This document shows, in pieces, positions 53,920 to 63,757 of a stretch of 64,000 bases of DNA. The translations under genes and the position numbers were made by a program. The DNA is taken from NCBI GenBank assembly GCA_903858815.1, contig CAIOKE010000077.1:25704-89703 (forward strand), given 5' to 3'. The first letter of the stretch is position 1. The number at the start of each line of letters is the position of its first letter. A model generated the notes under the pieces. That model had not been told where the DNA came from, did no database searches, and saw only the letters and a program-made list of their open reading frames with translations. Origin of the DNA: an uncultured Planctomycetaceae bacterium. Its GTDB lineage: Bacteria; Planctomycetota; Planctomycetia; Planctomycetales; Planctomycetaceae.

Positions 53920-55278
53920 TCAGGCCAGCAACTCCTCAATCCGATGACCGCCATTCACGATCTGCACCGGACGCCCTACAGGAGTCTGATAAATGCGGTC
54001 CGCATCCACTCCCAGCAATCCAAAGATCGTACGCAGCAGATCCTGAATGCCGTACGGCTGAGTCGTCGGGTAACTGGCCGTCTCATCACTGGCACCAACC
54101 ACCGCACCACGTCGAATACCACCACCCGCCAGAATCACCGTCTGACACTGCGACCAGTGATCACGCCCCGCATCCTTGTTGATTCGCGGAGTCCTCCCCA
54201 TTTCACCCATCATCACCACCAGCGTCTCATCCAGCATCCCACGCTCATCCAGATCCGACAGCAATGCCCATAAAGCCCGGTCCGTCGGAGGCACGAGGGT
54301 CTTTTCATGACTGGTGAAGTTGTCAAAATGAGTATCCCAGCTGCCATGATCAATTCCGATGAAACGACAGCCAGCCTGCACCAGCCGCCGAGCCATCAAC
54401 GCACACTGACCAATCGACGTCAAACCATACCGTTCACGAACACCCGGCTCCTCAGCCTGCAGATCAAACGCCCGCCGCGCATCCGGCGATGTCACCAGAT
54501 CCACCGCCTGCTCATAATACGACCGCAGCATCTCAGCACGACCCGCCGCCTCACCTCCGGCTCCCAAACGCTCCACACCCGATAACAAACGCTGCCTGCG
54601 AGCAAACCGTTGCTCGCTGACACCACCCGGGATGTCCAGATCACGCACCTTGAAATCCGCCTGCACCGGATCATTGTCAATCGTGAATGGACCGTACTTC
54701 GCCCCATAAAACCCAGGACCACCCGGACCCAGACCATTCGGAATCTCAACATAAGGCGGCACCGCGCCACGCGGTCCCAGCTCACGCGATACAATCGAAC
54801 CAATCGAGGGATACAACTCGTTAAACGGAATCCCCTTGGCCTGACCATCCGCAAAACTGGGCGGATAACCCGTCAGTACCCAATGACGACCCGTCTGATG
54901 CGCGTTGTCCTTGTGACTGTGCGAACGCAGAATCGTAAACTTATCCACAATCCCGGCTGATAACGGCAGCAATTCACTGATCTGAGTCCCCGGGACACAG
55001 GTCGAAATCGGCTTGAACGGACCACGAATTTCCGCCGGCGCCTCAGGCTTCAGATCCCACATGTCAATATGACTGGGACCACCCTCCAGCATGAAAAAAA
55101 TACAGGCCTTCGCCTTCGCCACCACCGGCAACGCCGCCTCCGCACGCAACTGCAGAAATAATGGCAGACTCAGACCACCCAATAGCCCCGTACCACCCAC
55201 CTTCAACATCCGCCGCCGCTCCAGATAGCCCCTCGCAGCAGCCACTGAAACGCCCCGACCACGCAAACGATCCGACAT
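53920..55278 (-). CDS. DUF1501 protein paired with DUF1549
   Basis: The 452-residue protein has a Tat-like leader with ERRRMLKVGGTGLLGGLSLP and the DUF1501 core: ACIFFMLEGGPSHIDMWDLKP, LRSHSHKDNAHQTGRHW, IDHGSWDTHFDNFTSHE, EMGRTPRINKDAGRDHWSQ. The family is sulfatase-like and of unsettled function. Here it follows its usual partner at 55407. The ATG at 55278 is preceded by GAGGGGCGTG, next to a heptamer array that fills the spacer to the upstream gene. Confidence 0.93.
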   Translation of the reverse strand: MSDRLRGRGVSVAAARGYLERRRMLKVGGTGLLGGLSLPLFLQLRAEAALPVVAKAKACIFFMLEGGPSHIDMWDLKPEAPAEIRGPFKPISTCVPGTQISELLPLSAGIVDKFTILRSHSHKDNAHQTGRHWVLTGYPPSFADGQAKGIPFNELYPSIGSIVSRELGPRGAVPPYVEIPNGLGPGGPGFYGAKYGPFTIDNDPVQADFKVRDLDIPGGVSEQRFARRQRLLSGVERLGAGGEAAGRAEMLRSYYEQAVDLVTSPDARRAFDLQAEEPGVRERYGLTSIGQCALMARRLVQAGCRFIGIDHGSWDTHFDNFTSHEKTLVPPTDRALWALLSDLDERGMLDETLVVMMGEMGRTPRINKDAGRDHWSQCQTVILAGGGIRRGAVVGASDETASYPTTQPYGIQDLLRTIFGLLGVDADRIYQTPVGRPVQIVNGGHRIEELLA

Positions 55279-55290
55279 CACGCCCCTCAC
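55279..55290 (-). promoter_or_regulatory. Ribosome-binding site beside the heptamer array
   Basis: On the mRNA strand GTGAGGGGCGTG immediately precedes ATG. The same sequence, with a two-base difference, precedes the ridA-like start beside the array at 28048. Confidence 0.6.
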
Positions 55291-55402
55291 TCTCTACTCT
55301 CTACTCTCTACTCTCTACTCTCCACGGCCCACTGCCCACTGCCCACTGCCCACTGCCAACCGAAAACCGAAAACCGAAAACCGAAAACTGAAAACCGAAA
55401 AC
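55291..55402. repeat. Heptamer array, 16 units in strict register
   Basis: Units: TCTCTAC (4), TCTCCAC, GGCCCAC, TGCCCAC (3), TGCCAAC, CGAAAAC (4), TGAAAAC, CGAAAAC. All 16 end in AC, and the 7-bp step is exact over 112 bp. It fills the spacer between the DUF1549 stop (55407) and the DUF1501 ribosome site. Confidence 0.96.
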
Positions 55403-55406
55403 TCCC

Positions 55407-57842
55407 CTAATGATTGAAGACGAATTCACGAGAATTCAGGAGCGACCACAACAGATCTTCAATCGCCACTCGCCGATCACCCGCTTCCTGAAATGTCTGT
55501 CGAGCCAATTCCAGCTCGGCCGGCAAGGGACGCCGACTGCACGTCAACAGAAATAATTCCTCCACCACCTCGTCGTCCGTCAGCGACGAAGCAGCCAGAC
55601 GAGCTGCTGTTCCGGTGCGACTGTGAATCCGCTCCATCGTCTCCGCCGAATTCATCAGATGCAGCGCCTGAGCAATACTGGGTTCCATACCACGCTCACA
55701 CGCACACACCGACTGTCGCGGCGGACGACCAAAAACCTCCAGAAAAGCTGATGGCAACTTGTTGTCCCACACCTCAATCGCACGATAACCCACGGGCCAG
55801 CCGTTAAACCGCGCCGGAATTCCCGTCGCCTGCGAAACACCGTCCAGTAACACCTCAGCCGGTAACGGCTTCCACGCTGCATGCGAATAGTTCTGGTCAT
55901 CAAGAGCATTCTCTGGAGTTGTCCGGGAACTTAACTGATAGACCCGCGAACTCAGAATCGTCGCCGTAAATCGACGCACATCAAAACCCGTCTCCTCCAG
56001 ATGCGTCGCCAGCGCCGCCAACAAAGGCTCATTCGAAGCCGGATTCGTCGCCCGCAGATCATCCACCGGCTCCACCAGACCACGACCCAGATAATGCGCC
56101 CAGATACGATTCGCCAGAGTCCTTGCGAAGAAGGGATTGCCTCGCGCAGTTACCCACTCCGCCATGCCACGACGCCAGTCACCCGATACCGGAACCTGCC
56201 AGCCCTCAGCACCGGGTGGGCGAGGCGGAACGTCGACGCCCGTCCGCGGATGCTTCAACGCCACACCAGCACGACCCGTGATCTTCTGACCGCCTCCCGG
56301 AGCTGCCTTGCGGTCCACCCCCGTAAATAATCCGGCAAACCCAAAATAGTCCGCCTGATCCCACTTCTCAAAGGGATGATGATGACACTGCGCACACTCC
56401 AGACGCACCCCCAGAAATAACTGACTGACCGATCGCGCCAGCTTCTCTGGAGTCTCCTGGACCTGATAGAAACCCGCCGCAGATTCCGACAAAGTCGACC
56501 CCTGAGCCGTCAGGATCTCACGCACAAACTGATCAAATGGCACATTCGCCGCAATCCGCGAATGAATCCAGCGAGTCATCGCGACGGCGCCCTCAGGAGC
56601 CACCGTGTCCTTGTCCACCTGCAACAGATCAGACCACCGCTGAGCCCAATAGGTGGAATACTCCGGTCGCAACAGCAATCGATCTATCGTCCGCTGACGC
56701 TTGTCCGCAGAAACGTCATCCAGAAACTCACGAGCCTCCTGGACGGTCGGCAATGTTCCTATCGTGTCCAGATAAACCCGCCGCAGCCACACCGCATCAC
56801 TTGCAGCCTCACCCGGCTGAATGTTCAGCTGCTGCAGCTTGTCCCATACCAGACCATCAATGAAATTCGACTCACCCGGACGCTGAAACTTACCCGCAGA
56901 ACGCGGTCGAGTCACTCGACAGATCGTCACATGACCCGCATAACGCACCAGAATCGCCGCCTCACCAGGCACCTCCGTCGCCCTGATAAACCCGTCCCGA
57001 TCAACCGTCGCGATCCCGTCCTGATTCGACTGGTACTCAGACTCAGATGTCACCGGACGCACTTGACCATCCACCAGTCGAGCCGTCACTCGCAATTGCT
57101 GCACACCACGCGCTGTTAACGACACCTGAGCAGGCTGGACGTCAATACCCACCACCCCATCACCCGTGTCAGGCTCAAGCACCATCCCCTCTGATAACCA
57201 CCGCAGTAACGTCTGATGCCAGCGCGAACCAACCGCGATCTTCTGACCACCACCATGAGGAATTCCGGCGGTCGCCTTCTGCAGAAACAGACTGCGCTCA
57301 GGAGCCCCCGGGAAGACACGCCGACCACGACCCTCATAGACGATCGCCGCATGATCCGCCACTGCGTCATAACCAAACACACTTAAACGAAATCCGTTCT
57401 GACCCTCCGCCTTGCCATGACAACCACCCGAATTACAGCCAGCTCGAGTCAGTATCGGGAGAATGTCCTGACGAAATAAGACGGGAGACGGCCGAGCAAC
57501 CCCCTGCACACGCACCTCAACCTGCAGCTGCTGCTCACCCTCACGAATCGTCAGAACCGCAACACCATCACCCACCGCAGAAATCAAACCCGTCGCACTG
57601 ACCGACGCCACACCCGCATCGGAAATCTGAAACTGACACCCACGAGTCACATCCAGTGCCGTCAAGCCGGTGCCACGCAGCACCACCAACTGATCCGCAG
57701 ATTCAGGACCCTGCAACAACACCTGACCAGGCACACACGTCAATTCCAATGCCGAGCCAGCAGCGGCAAATAACACACCACCTGACGCAATACAGCACAT
57801 CAGCACCACAGGCAGAACAACGGCAGACAGGTTCCGATGCAT
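55407..57842 (-). CDS. DUF1549/DUF1553 protein with cytochrome-like and Ig-like domains
   Basis: The 811-residue protein has a signal peptide ([18 protein letters not shown]) and an Ig-like region at about 30-120. Next is a cytochrome-like piece with [10 protein letters not shown] (a CxxxCH-type motif), a second Ig-like domain ([20 protein letters not shown]), then DUF1549 ([43 protein letters not shown]) and DUF1553 ([48 protein letters not shown]). Function of this family is not settled, though polysaccharide-linked roles are suspected. It is the first gene of the three-gene cluster. The ATG at 57842 starts the best signal peptide; a GTG at 57899 is possible. Confidence 0.93.
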   Translation of the reverse strand: MHRNLSAVVLPVVLMCCIASGGVLFAAAGSALELTCVPGQVLLQGPESADQLVVLRGTGLTALDVTRGCQFQISDAGVASVSATGLISAVGDGVAVLTIREGEQQLQVEVRVQGVARPSPVLFRQDILPILTRAGCNSGGCHGKAEGQNGFRLSVFGYDAVADHAAIVYEGRGRRVFPGAPERSLFLQKATAGIPHGGGQKIAVGSRWHQTLLRWLSEGMVLEPDTGDGVVGIDVQPAQVSLTARGVQQLRVTARLVDGQVRPVTSESEYQSNQDGIATVDRDGFIRATEVPGEAAILVRYAGHVTICRVTRPRSAGKFQRPGESNFIDGLVWDKLQQLNIQPGEAASDAVWLRRVYLDTIGTLPTVQEAREFLDDVSADKRQRTIDRLLLRPEYSTYWAQRWSDLLQVDKDTVAPEGAVAMTRWIHSRIAANVPFDQFVREILTAQGSTLSESAAGFYQVQETPEKLARSVSQLFLGVRLECAQCHHHPFEKWDQADYFGFAGLFTGVDRKAAPGGGQKITGRAGVALKHPRTGVDVPPRPPGAEGWQVPVSGDWRRGMAEWVTARGNPFFARTLANRIWAHYLGRGLVEPVDDLRATNPASNEPLLAALATHLEETGFDVRRFTATILSSRVYQLSSRTTPENALDDQNYSHAAWKPLPAEVLLDGVSQATGIPARFNGWPVGYRAIEVWDNKLPSAFLEVFGRPPRQSVCACERGMEPSIAQALHLMNSAETMERIHSRTGTAARLAASSLTDDEVVEELFLLTCSRRPLPAELELARQTFQEAGDRRVAIEDLLWSLLNSREFVFNH

Positions 57843-57983
57843 AAAGCACCACAGACCAGCAATCGTAACTAAACAGCCAGACAACCCGGCCGACACCACC
57901 CCATCCTATTCGGATCGGTTCCCGAAAGCGATACACCATTGGAAAACAAGGGGTTTTCGGGGGAAAAAGCAAAGTCAAACACC

Positions 57984-58039
57984 TGTTCACCCCCAACCCC
58001 CAACCCCCAACCGAAAACCGAAAACCGAAAACTACGAAC
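57984..58039. repeat. Heptamer array, eight units
   Basis: TGTTCAC, three CCCCAAC, three CGAAAAC and TACGAAC, in register. It lies in the divergent gap between the DUF1549 gene and glutamate dehydrogenase. Confidence 0.92.
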
Positions 58040-58101
58040 ATTCCCATACTGATTCGATCAACGTACAATCACCAGCGGCCGGGTTTACCACCAGCAACAT
58101 C

Positions 58102-59370
58102 ATGTCAGCCGTTCGTCGCAACCAGAAAACACCTCCCATGAAGTCCGCTTTCGAAGCCGCTCAGCAGTATTTCGAAGAAGCCGCCTCCATCATGGGCCTC
58201 TCTGACAGCATGAAAGATCTGCTCGTCACACCCGAACGCGAAATCAAAGTTCAGGTCCCCATCCGACGCGACAATGGACAGATCGCCACCTACATCGGCT
58301 ACCGCATGCAGCACAACAGTGCCCGCGGCCCCATGAAAGGCGGACTCCGCTACCACCACGAAGTCAATGCCGACGAAGTCCTCGGACTCGCCTCACTCAT
58401 GACCTGGAAAACAGCCGTCGTCGATATCCCCTACGGTGGCGCGAAAGGCGGTATCAGCGTCAATGTCAGTGAACTGTCCGTCGAAGAACTGGAACGACTG
58501 ACCCGCCGCTTCGTCGACGAGATCCATGACCTGTTCGGACCCGACAAGGATATCCCCGCACCCGATATGGGCACCAATGCCCAGACCATGGCCTGGATCA
58601 TGAACCAGTACCAGAAATTCCACGGCTTCGCACCCGCCTGCGTCACCGGAAAACCGGTCGACCTGTACGGCGCGGAAGGTCGTGAAGAAGCGACCGGTCG
58701 AGGCGTCTCGAACCTGACCCTTGCCTTCCTTCGCCGCTTCAATCGCACCGCCGAAAACTGCACCTTCGCCATTCAGGGCTTCGGCAACGTCGGCACCTAT
58801 ACCGCCTCCTGCCTGCATCAGGCCGGAGCTCGTATTGTGGCGATCTCGGACGTCAACACCGCCATCTTCAACCCGACCGGTATCGATATCCCCGCTGCAC
58901 TCGAATACTCCGCCACCAACAAAACACTCACCGGCTTCCCCGGCGGTGAACCACTCTCCAATCCGGCACTCCTGCTGCTTGACGTGGATGTCCTGATCCC
59001 CGCTGCACTCGGAAATGTCCTCACAGCCGAAAACGCACCCGATGTGCAGGCTCGCTATATCGTCGAAGCCGCGAATGGACCAATCACTCCCGAAGCCGAT
59101 GCCATCTTCCGCAGCCGCGAAATCCCCGTACTCCCCGACATCCTCGCGAATGCCGGCGGAGTCACTGTCAGTTACTTCGAATGGGTCCAGAACCAGCAAT
59201 ACTTCCGCTGGGATCTCAGCCGCGTTCGCGAAGAACTGGAAAAATACATGACTCGCGGCTTCAATCGCATCTGGACCATTGCCACCGAGAAAAAAGTCTC
59301 GCTCCGAACTGCAGCCTACCTGCTGGCCATCGGTCGAGTCGCCCGAGCTACGGAACTCGGAGGCGTCTGA
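58102..59370 (+). CDS. gdhA: Glutamate dehydrogenase (Glu/Leu/Phe/Val family)
   Basis: The 422-residue enzyme interconverts glutamate and 2-oxoglutarate plus ammonia. Motifs: [21 protein letters not shown] with catalytic-site Lys, [34 protein letters not shown], the Rossmann GFGNVG, and [15 protein letters not shown]. The length fits the hexameric NAD-dependent form. The ATG at 58102 is used; an ATG at 58138 (MKSAFEAA) starts nearer the conserved region and could be the true one. cmoB follows after 6 bp. Confidence 0.93.
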   Translation: MSAVRRNQKTPPMKSAFEAAQQYFEEAASIMGLSDSMKDLLVTPEREIKVQVPIRRDNGQIATYIGYRMQHNSARGPMKGGLRYHHEVNADEVLGLASLMTWKTAVVDIPYGGAKGGISVNVSELSVEELERLTRRFVDEIHDLFGPDKDIPAPDMGTNAQTMAWIMNQYQKFHGFAPACVTGKPVDLYGAEGREEATGRGVSNLTLAFLRRFNRTAENCTFAIQGFGNVGTYTASCLHQAGARIVAISDVNTAIFNPTGIDIPAALEYSATNKTLTGFPGGEPLSNPALLLLDVDVLIPAALGNVLTAENAPDVQARYIVEAANGPITPEADAIFRSREIPVLPDILANAGGVTVSYFEWVQNQQYFRWDLSRVREELEKYMTRGFNRIWTIATEKKVSLRTAAYLLAIGRVARATELGGV

Positions 59371-59376
59371 TCGGGC

Positions 59377-60354
59377 ATGCCACGCTCACTCTTTGACACT
59401 CAACCGCTCTACGACCTGCTGGAACAGCAGCAGCACCATCACTGGGCCACGCAACTCAGACAGCTCACACAGGCAGCCATCGCCCCCGGACGCGACGGAC
59501 ACCTGCCACTCTGGACCGACACTTGGCTACAACTGCCAGACTGCCCGGACCCCGTCATCAGGATCGACGACGGAGCTGTTGCGGTGGACGGCACCCTCAG
59601 TGCAGATCAGGAATCACGCCTGCACTCACTGCTCAAAGTCCTGCACCCGTGGCGCAAAGGCCCCTTCCGCTTCTTCAACACCGAAATCGACACCGAATGG
59701 CGTTCCTGCCTGAAATGGGATCGACTGGCACCAGCCGCCGATTTCCGCGGCCGCAAAGTCGTTGATGTCGGCTGCGGAAATGGCTACTACGGCTGGCGCA
59801 TGCTGGACGCAGGGGCTTCCCTGGTGGTCGGCTTTGACCCGTTCCTGCTGTACCTGATGCAGTTCGAATTCCTCCGCCGCTACGCACCCGAAAATACTCC
59901 CCACTTCCTGCTGCCACTCTCCGATCAGGCGCTGCAGACCGCACCGGCCTGCTTCGATGTGGCTGTCTCCATGGGAGTCCTCTACCATCGCAGCAGCCCC
60001 ATCGAACACCTGCAGCTGCTCTGGAATGCACTGAAACCCGCGGGACAACTGGTGCTGGAAACACTGGTCGTTGAAGGTGGCCCCGACACCGTGCTGGTAC
60101 CACCCGGACGCTACGCCAAAATGCGCAATGTCTGGTTCATCCCCTCGGTTGAACTGCTGATCCGCTGGCTGCTCAGAACCGGATTCCGCAACCCCCGGCT
60201 GCTCGACCTGTCAGTGACCACTACCGCCGAACAGCGCAGCACGCCGTGGATGACCTTCGAATCCCTGCCGGATTTCCTTGATCCACACGACCCCTCGCGC
60301 ACCATTGAAGGCTGCCCGGCGCCACGCCGCGCACTGCTGACTGCCACCCGCTGA
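59377..60354 (+). CDS. cmoB: tRNA U34 carboxymethyltransferase CmoB
   Basis: The 325-residue enzyme uses carboxy-SAM to make the cmo5U-type modification at U34. It has the full family layout: WRKGPFRFFNTEIDTEWRS, WDRLAPAADFRGRKVVDVGC with GNGYYGWRM, MGVLYHRSSPIEHL, LVLETLVVEGGPDTVLVPPG, RYAKMRNVWFIPS and ESLPDFLDPHDPSRTIEG. The partner CmoA, which makes carboxy-SAM, is not in the window. CmoB is best known from Gammaproteobacteria. Its position 6 bp after gdhA implies one transcript, although no functional link is known. It is convergent with the SGNH gene, 4 bp apart. Confidence 0.95.
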   Translation: MPRSLFDTQPLYDLLEQQQHHHWATQLRQLTQAAIAPGRDGHLPLWTDTWLQLPDCPDPVIRIDDGAVAVDGTLSADQESRLHSLLKVLHPWRKGPFRFFNTEIDTEWRSCLKWDRLAPAADFRGRKVVDVGCGNGYYGWRMLDAGASLVVGFDPFLLYLMQFEFLRRYAPENTPHFLLPLSDQALQTAPACFDVAVSMGVLYHRSSPIEHLQLLWNALKPAGQLVLETLVVEGGPDTVLVPPGRYAKMRNVWFIPSVELLIRWLLRTGFRNPRLLDLSVTTTAEQRSTPWMTFESLPDFLDPHDPSRTIEGCPAPRRALLTATR

Positions 60355-60358
60355 TCAC

Positions 60359-61537
60359 TCACCACGTTGCCGGTGGATCGGCAATCAGATAATCGGCTAT
60401 CAGCCGCGCATAAAATGCCAGTCCACGCTCCGACAAACCCGGTAGCTCAGTGTCAAACAAACGACCGGGCTCCGCGTCCTTCTGAAACCGCGAGCTGGTG
60501 TCCAGAAATCGCACCCCCGCAGCAGTACACACACTTGCTAAGGACTGAAACGGCAGACGACTGCGAAATGGTGTCCCACCACGGATCCGACAATGTCGAG
60601 TCGCCTGAGCACAGTGGTTGCCATCCACGACCTGCCAGACCACCGGACATGTTGTCACCAGCAACTGACCACCGTCCGACTCCACACACGCCCGCAGCTC
60701 TGCGATCGGCGCTAACGCATGCCGAATCTGTAACTCCAGATTCTCTGAATGATCCATGATCCACCCATAATCCTGCTGACCACAGGACTCAGCCCGAATC
60801 GCCAGAAATTCAGCACCGTCCTGACGCAAACGACTCAGCAACCAGCCAACCAATGCCGAATCCCGCAACCACTGCAGTGACTGAGCAGTAGCGGGCGACG
60901 AACCACGCAGCGACGGATGACGACAAACAACCCCCGCCCCCACATGCCCCTCACCCTCACCCTCACCCTGCGCCAGCAGACTGCGATACACCCCGTCATC
61001 ACCCACATCCGACATATCCACGTGCAGAATCACCAGATCCGGACGCAGTTCACGCAGCTGATGCCGATAACGCAGCAGCGCCAGCTGCGGACAGTCTCCC
61101 GGAACACCCCCATTCAGAACTTCCAGACGCATGTCCGTCACTCGCAACAGAAACTGCTGCAGACGCTGCGGTAATGTCGACGGCTCAGCCACCGCGGCAC
61201 CCAGCACCAGATCGTCACCCAGCATCAGCACCCGATAGTCGTTGTCGGACTTCTCTGGCAACGCCTGAGCCCCGCGCAGTCCACCCGTCCCCGTTACCAG
61301 CTCGGTTGCACGCCCCGGCACCAGCTGCACCGAACTGCGAATCCCGGGCCGCAAACCATGATGAAACAACTCAGACGGAATCAGAAAACCCTGCAGGCCA
61401 TCACACGCCTGACTGCTGACTGTACGAATTGGCAGACCCTGGCCACGCAGCCAGAACTCAGCCGCCACAGCCAGCAGACACAGCAGCAGCACCGCCACCG
61501 CCACCGTCCGCAGCATCCGCCCCACACGCCCCAACAT
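60359..61537 (-). CDS. SGNH-hydrolase-like membrane-anchored protein
   Basis: The 392-residue protein has an N-terminal membrane segment (VAVAVLLLCLLAVAAEFWL) and a core with VLMLGDDLVLG (block I, with GDD for GDS), VLNGGVPGDCPQL (block II with Gly), RPDLVILHVDMSDV (block III, with Asp for Asn) and a C-terminal LSERGLAFYARLI where DxxH would be. The nucleophile Ser and the catalytic Asp/His pattern are thus altered, so it may not be an active esterase; acyl-transfer in envelope polysaccharide export is one alternative. A GEGEGEG stretch comes from 6-bp repeats. Start between 61516 and 61558 is uncertain; 61537 follows AGGG by nine bases. Confidence 0.72.
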   Translation of the reverse strand: MLGRVGRMLRTVAVAVLLLCLLAVAAEFWLRGQGLPIRTVSSQACDGLQGFLIPSELFHHGLRPGIRSSVQLVPGRATELVTGTGGLRGAQALPEKSDNDYRVLMLGDDLVLGAAVAEPSTLPQRLQQFLLRVTDMRLEVLNGGVPGDCPQLALLRYRHQLRELRPDLVILHVDMSDVGDDGVYRSLLAQGEGEGEGHVGAGVVCRHPSLRGSSPATAQSLQWLRDSALVGWLLSRLRQDGAEFLAIRAESCGQQDYGWIMDHSENLELQIRHALAPIAELRACVESDGGQLLVTTCPVVWQVVDGNHCAQATRHCRIRGGTPFRSRLPFQSLASVCTAAGVRFLDTSSRFQKDAEPGRLFDTELPGLSERGLAFYARLIADYLIADPPATW

Positions 61538-61631
61538 GCCGACAATCCCTGCCAACATACCAGACAAAAAACACCCACAGCCCCCAAAACTGTACCCGCC
61601 CAACCCCAAACACACAACACCGCCACCACCC

Positions 61632-61870
61632 CCGGGACCACCGAGCACCAGTTCGGGAACACTCACCCAACAACCCGCGACTCGGCGGGTGCCTCGCCCT
61701 CCCAAGCGGAATTTCACTGCTCACTGACAACTGACAACGAATCACTGAAAACTGATAAACCCTCGCCCAATCCCTCCACGACAATGCGTTCTTTCGCGTC
61801 ATTCGTGCCTTTCGCGATGAAAAATCCCCCCGCCACCGCCCCTTGCGTCTTTCCGTTTCCTTCCGTGTCC
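61632..61870. repeat. Mosaic hairpin repeat, copy D
   Basis: Modules: CCGAGCACCAGTTCGG (61641-61656), CACTCACCCAACAACCCGCG, CTCGGCGGGTGCCTCGCCCT, CCCAAGCGGAATTTCAC, a six-unit heptamer array at 61711-61752, CTCGCCCAATCCCTCCACG, GACAATGCGTTCTTTCGCG, and a T-T-C-C-G-T tract near 61845. The order matches copies B and C. Confidence 0.8.
61711..61752. repeat. Six heptamer units inside mosaic copy D
   Basis: ATTTCAC, TGCTCAC, TGACAAC, TGACAAC, GAATCAC, TGAAAAC in register, all ending in AC. The first unit is part of a mosaic module found without the array in other copies, so the array seems to have been inserted or grown at that point. Confidence 0.85.
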
Positions 61871-61892
61871 GTCCGTGGTAAAAACAACACCC

Positions 61893-62004
61893 CCACCACC
61901 CGACACCCACCACCCGACACCCACCACCCGACACCCGACACCCGACACCCGACACCCGACACCCGACACCCGACACCCGACACCCGACACCCGACACCCG
62001 ACAC
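61893..62004. repeat. Heptamer array, 16 units
   Basis: CCACCAC and CCGACAC alternate for five units, then CCGACAC repeats eleven times, exactly in register over 112 bp. It begins 3 bp after the ndk terminator on the minus strand. Confidence 0.96.
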
Positions 62005-62007
62005 CCG

Positions 62008-62044
62008 AAAAAAAAACCATCCCCGGGCGGCCCGAGGATGGTTT
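62008..62044 (-). terminator. Rho-independent terminator of ndk
   Basis: On the minus strand AAACCATCC(T)CGGG and CCCG(G)GGATGGTTT pair around a short G/C loop, with a run of nine T. Confidence 0.9.
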
Positions 62045-62076
62045 TGCAGTTCCAACACACCACACACACCAAGAAT

Positions 62077-62544
62077 TTACTGCTCTTCCTTCGCCCACAG
62101 CACGGTAGAAAGCAGCGTCGGAGCAGCCACAAGCTCGCCGGCCCCAAAGTAAATCGCTAACTCCCGAGCAGCACTCTCTGGACCGTCACTGCCATGAATC
62201 AGATTCATCTGACGACTGGCACCCAGATCACCACGGATGGTCCCCGGAGCCGCCTCGCGAGCATTCGTTTTGCCCATCAACGTCCGCATGACCGTGATCG
62301 CTTCCGGCCCCTCAATCGCCAGGGCCACCAACGGACCAGACGTAATAAACGCCTCCAGCTCCGGATAAAATGACTTCGATACATGCTCAGCATAGTGCAA
62401 CCGGCTTATCTCCGGAGTCACCTGCAGGAGCTTCAGCCCGATAATGCTGAGCCCCTTGTCTTCGATCCGCGAAATCACTCGACCAATCAGCCGACGCTGC
62501 ACCGCATCCGGCTTGATCAAAATCAATGTTCGTTCCAGTCCCAT
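62077..62544 (-). CDS. ndk: Nucleoside diphosphate kinase
   Basis: The 155-residue enzyme moves phosphate between nucleoside di- and triphosphates through a phospho-His. Features: ERTLILIKPDAVQRRLIG, HYAEHVSKSFYPELEAFITSG, MGKTNAREAAPGTIRGDLG, and NLIHGSDGPESAARE with the active His. The ATG at 62544 begins the conserved MGLERTL. It lies 61 bp after carA on the same strand and ends in a terminator. Confidence 0.97.
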   Translation of the reverse strand: MGLERTLILIKPDAVQRRLIGRVISRIEDKGLSIIGLKLLQVTPEISRLHYAEHVSKSFYPELEAFITSGPLVALAIEGPEAITVMRTLMGKTNAREAAPGTIRGDLGASRQMNLIHGSDGPESAARELAIYFGAGELVAAPTLLSTVLWAKEEQ

Positions 62545-62605
62545 AAGTCCGCCCGTCCCGCTCTCTCTCTGAAGTGAACCCCAAAAATCCACGCCACCTC
62601 GGCAA

Positions 62606-63757
62606 CTAGACAGCCGCCCCAGCCAGCTCACCCTTCATCAACTGCAGAAACTCAGTGAACAGATAATGGCTGTCATGAGGACCAGCGGCGGCTTCCGGAT
62701 GATACTGCACCCCGAAAATCGGCAAAGTCCGATGACGAATCCCCTCCACCGTCTGATCGTTGAGATTGATATGAGTCACCTCAATATCGTCCGGCAGACT
62801 GGTCGCGTCGACAGCAAAACCATGATTCTGAGACGTGATTTCCACCCGCCCAGTCCGACGATTCAGTACCGGCTGATTCGCACCCCGATGACCAAATCGC
62901 AACTTGTACGTCCGACCCCCAAACGCCAGCCCCAGCAGCTGCAAGCCCAGACAAATCCCAAAAATCGGCGTCTTCCCGAATAACCCCCGAATCGTCTCAA
63001 TCGCTCCCGTCAATGGCTCGGGATCTCCTGGACCGTTCGACAAAAATACCCCGTCCGGTCGCAATGCCAGAACCTCTGCCGCTGTCGCCTTCCCAGGCAC
63101 CACCGTCACACGACATCCCAGATCACGAAGATAACGAGCTATGTTCCACTTCATTCCGTAATCAATCGCCACCACATGCGGACCAGATGGCTGCTGCAGA
63201 CCCGACACAAAATCCGACGGACGACCCAGCTCCGTTAAACCCTCGTCCCAGCCACTGACTCCAGCAGGCATCACCTCCTGAACCAGATCCCGACCCACCA
63301 ACCCCCGCGCCGCCGCAACCTTGCGCAACAAGGATGCATCGTCCAGATCGACTGTTGATAACACCCCTCGCAGGGCCCCCTGAGTCCTGAGCAGACGGAC
63401 CAGCGCGCGAGTATCCAGACCCTGCAGACCAATCACACCGTTCCGACGCAGATACGCATCCAGACTTTCCTGCGAACGATAGTTGCTGGGAATGTCACAC
63501 AACTCGCGAATCACAAAGCCCTTCAAAAATAATCCGCGACTCTCTACGTCCTCCGAATTGATTCCATAGTTGCCAATCAACGGATACGTCATGGTCACGA
63601 TCTGACCCGTGTACGAAGGATCCGTCAGGATCTCCTGATAGCCCGTCATACTGGTGTTGAAACAGACCTCTCCGTCAACCTCACCCTCAGCACCAAACGC
63701 CTGACCAGTGAAGATCTGCCCATTTTCCAAAACCAGCTTTCCCGGACGTCCAGCCAT
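62606..63757 (-). CDS. carA: Carbamoyl-phosphate synthase small subunit
   Basis: The 383-residue glutaminase subunit supplies ammonia for carbamoyl phosphate, used for arginine and pyrimidines. Motifs: LVLENGQIFTGQAFG, FNTSMTGYQEILTDPSYTGQ, IGNYGIN, LSNGPGDPEPL, the nucleophile Cys in FGICLGLQLLGLAFGG, and VQYHPEA with the triad His and Glu. The length is normal. carB is not in the window. The start ATG is at 63757. ndk follows downstream. Confidence 0.97.
   Translation of the reverse strand: MAGRPGKLVLENGQIFTGQAFGAEGEVDGEVCFNTSMTGYQEILTDPSYTGQIVTMTYPLIGNYGINSEDVESRGLFLKGFVIRELCDIPSNYRSQESLDAYLRRNGVIGLQGLDTRALVRLLRTQGALRGVLSTVDLDDASLLRKVAAARGLVGRDLVQEVMPAGVSGWDEGLTELGRPSDFVSGLQQPSGPHVVAIDYGMKWNIARYLRDLGCRVTVVPGKATAAEVLALRPDGVFLSNGPGDPEPLTGAIETIRGLFGKTPIFGICLGLQLLGLAFGGRTYKLRFGHRGANQPVLNRRTGRVEITSQNHGFAVDATSLPDDIEVTHINLNDQTVEGIRHRTLPIFGVQYHPEAAAGPHDSHYLFTEFLQLMKGELAGAAV

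Larger units (their letters stand above)
61538..62076. other. 539-bp gap with mosaic repeat copy D and two heptamer arrays
   Basis: No gene is supported here. It holds mosaic copy D (about 61632-61870), a six-unit heptamer array, the 16-unit array and the ndk terminator. Confidence 0.7.

Noticed and set aside
61893..62004. Possible CRISPR array
   Set aside because: The units are 7 bp without spacers, and no cas gene is in the window.
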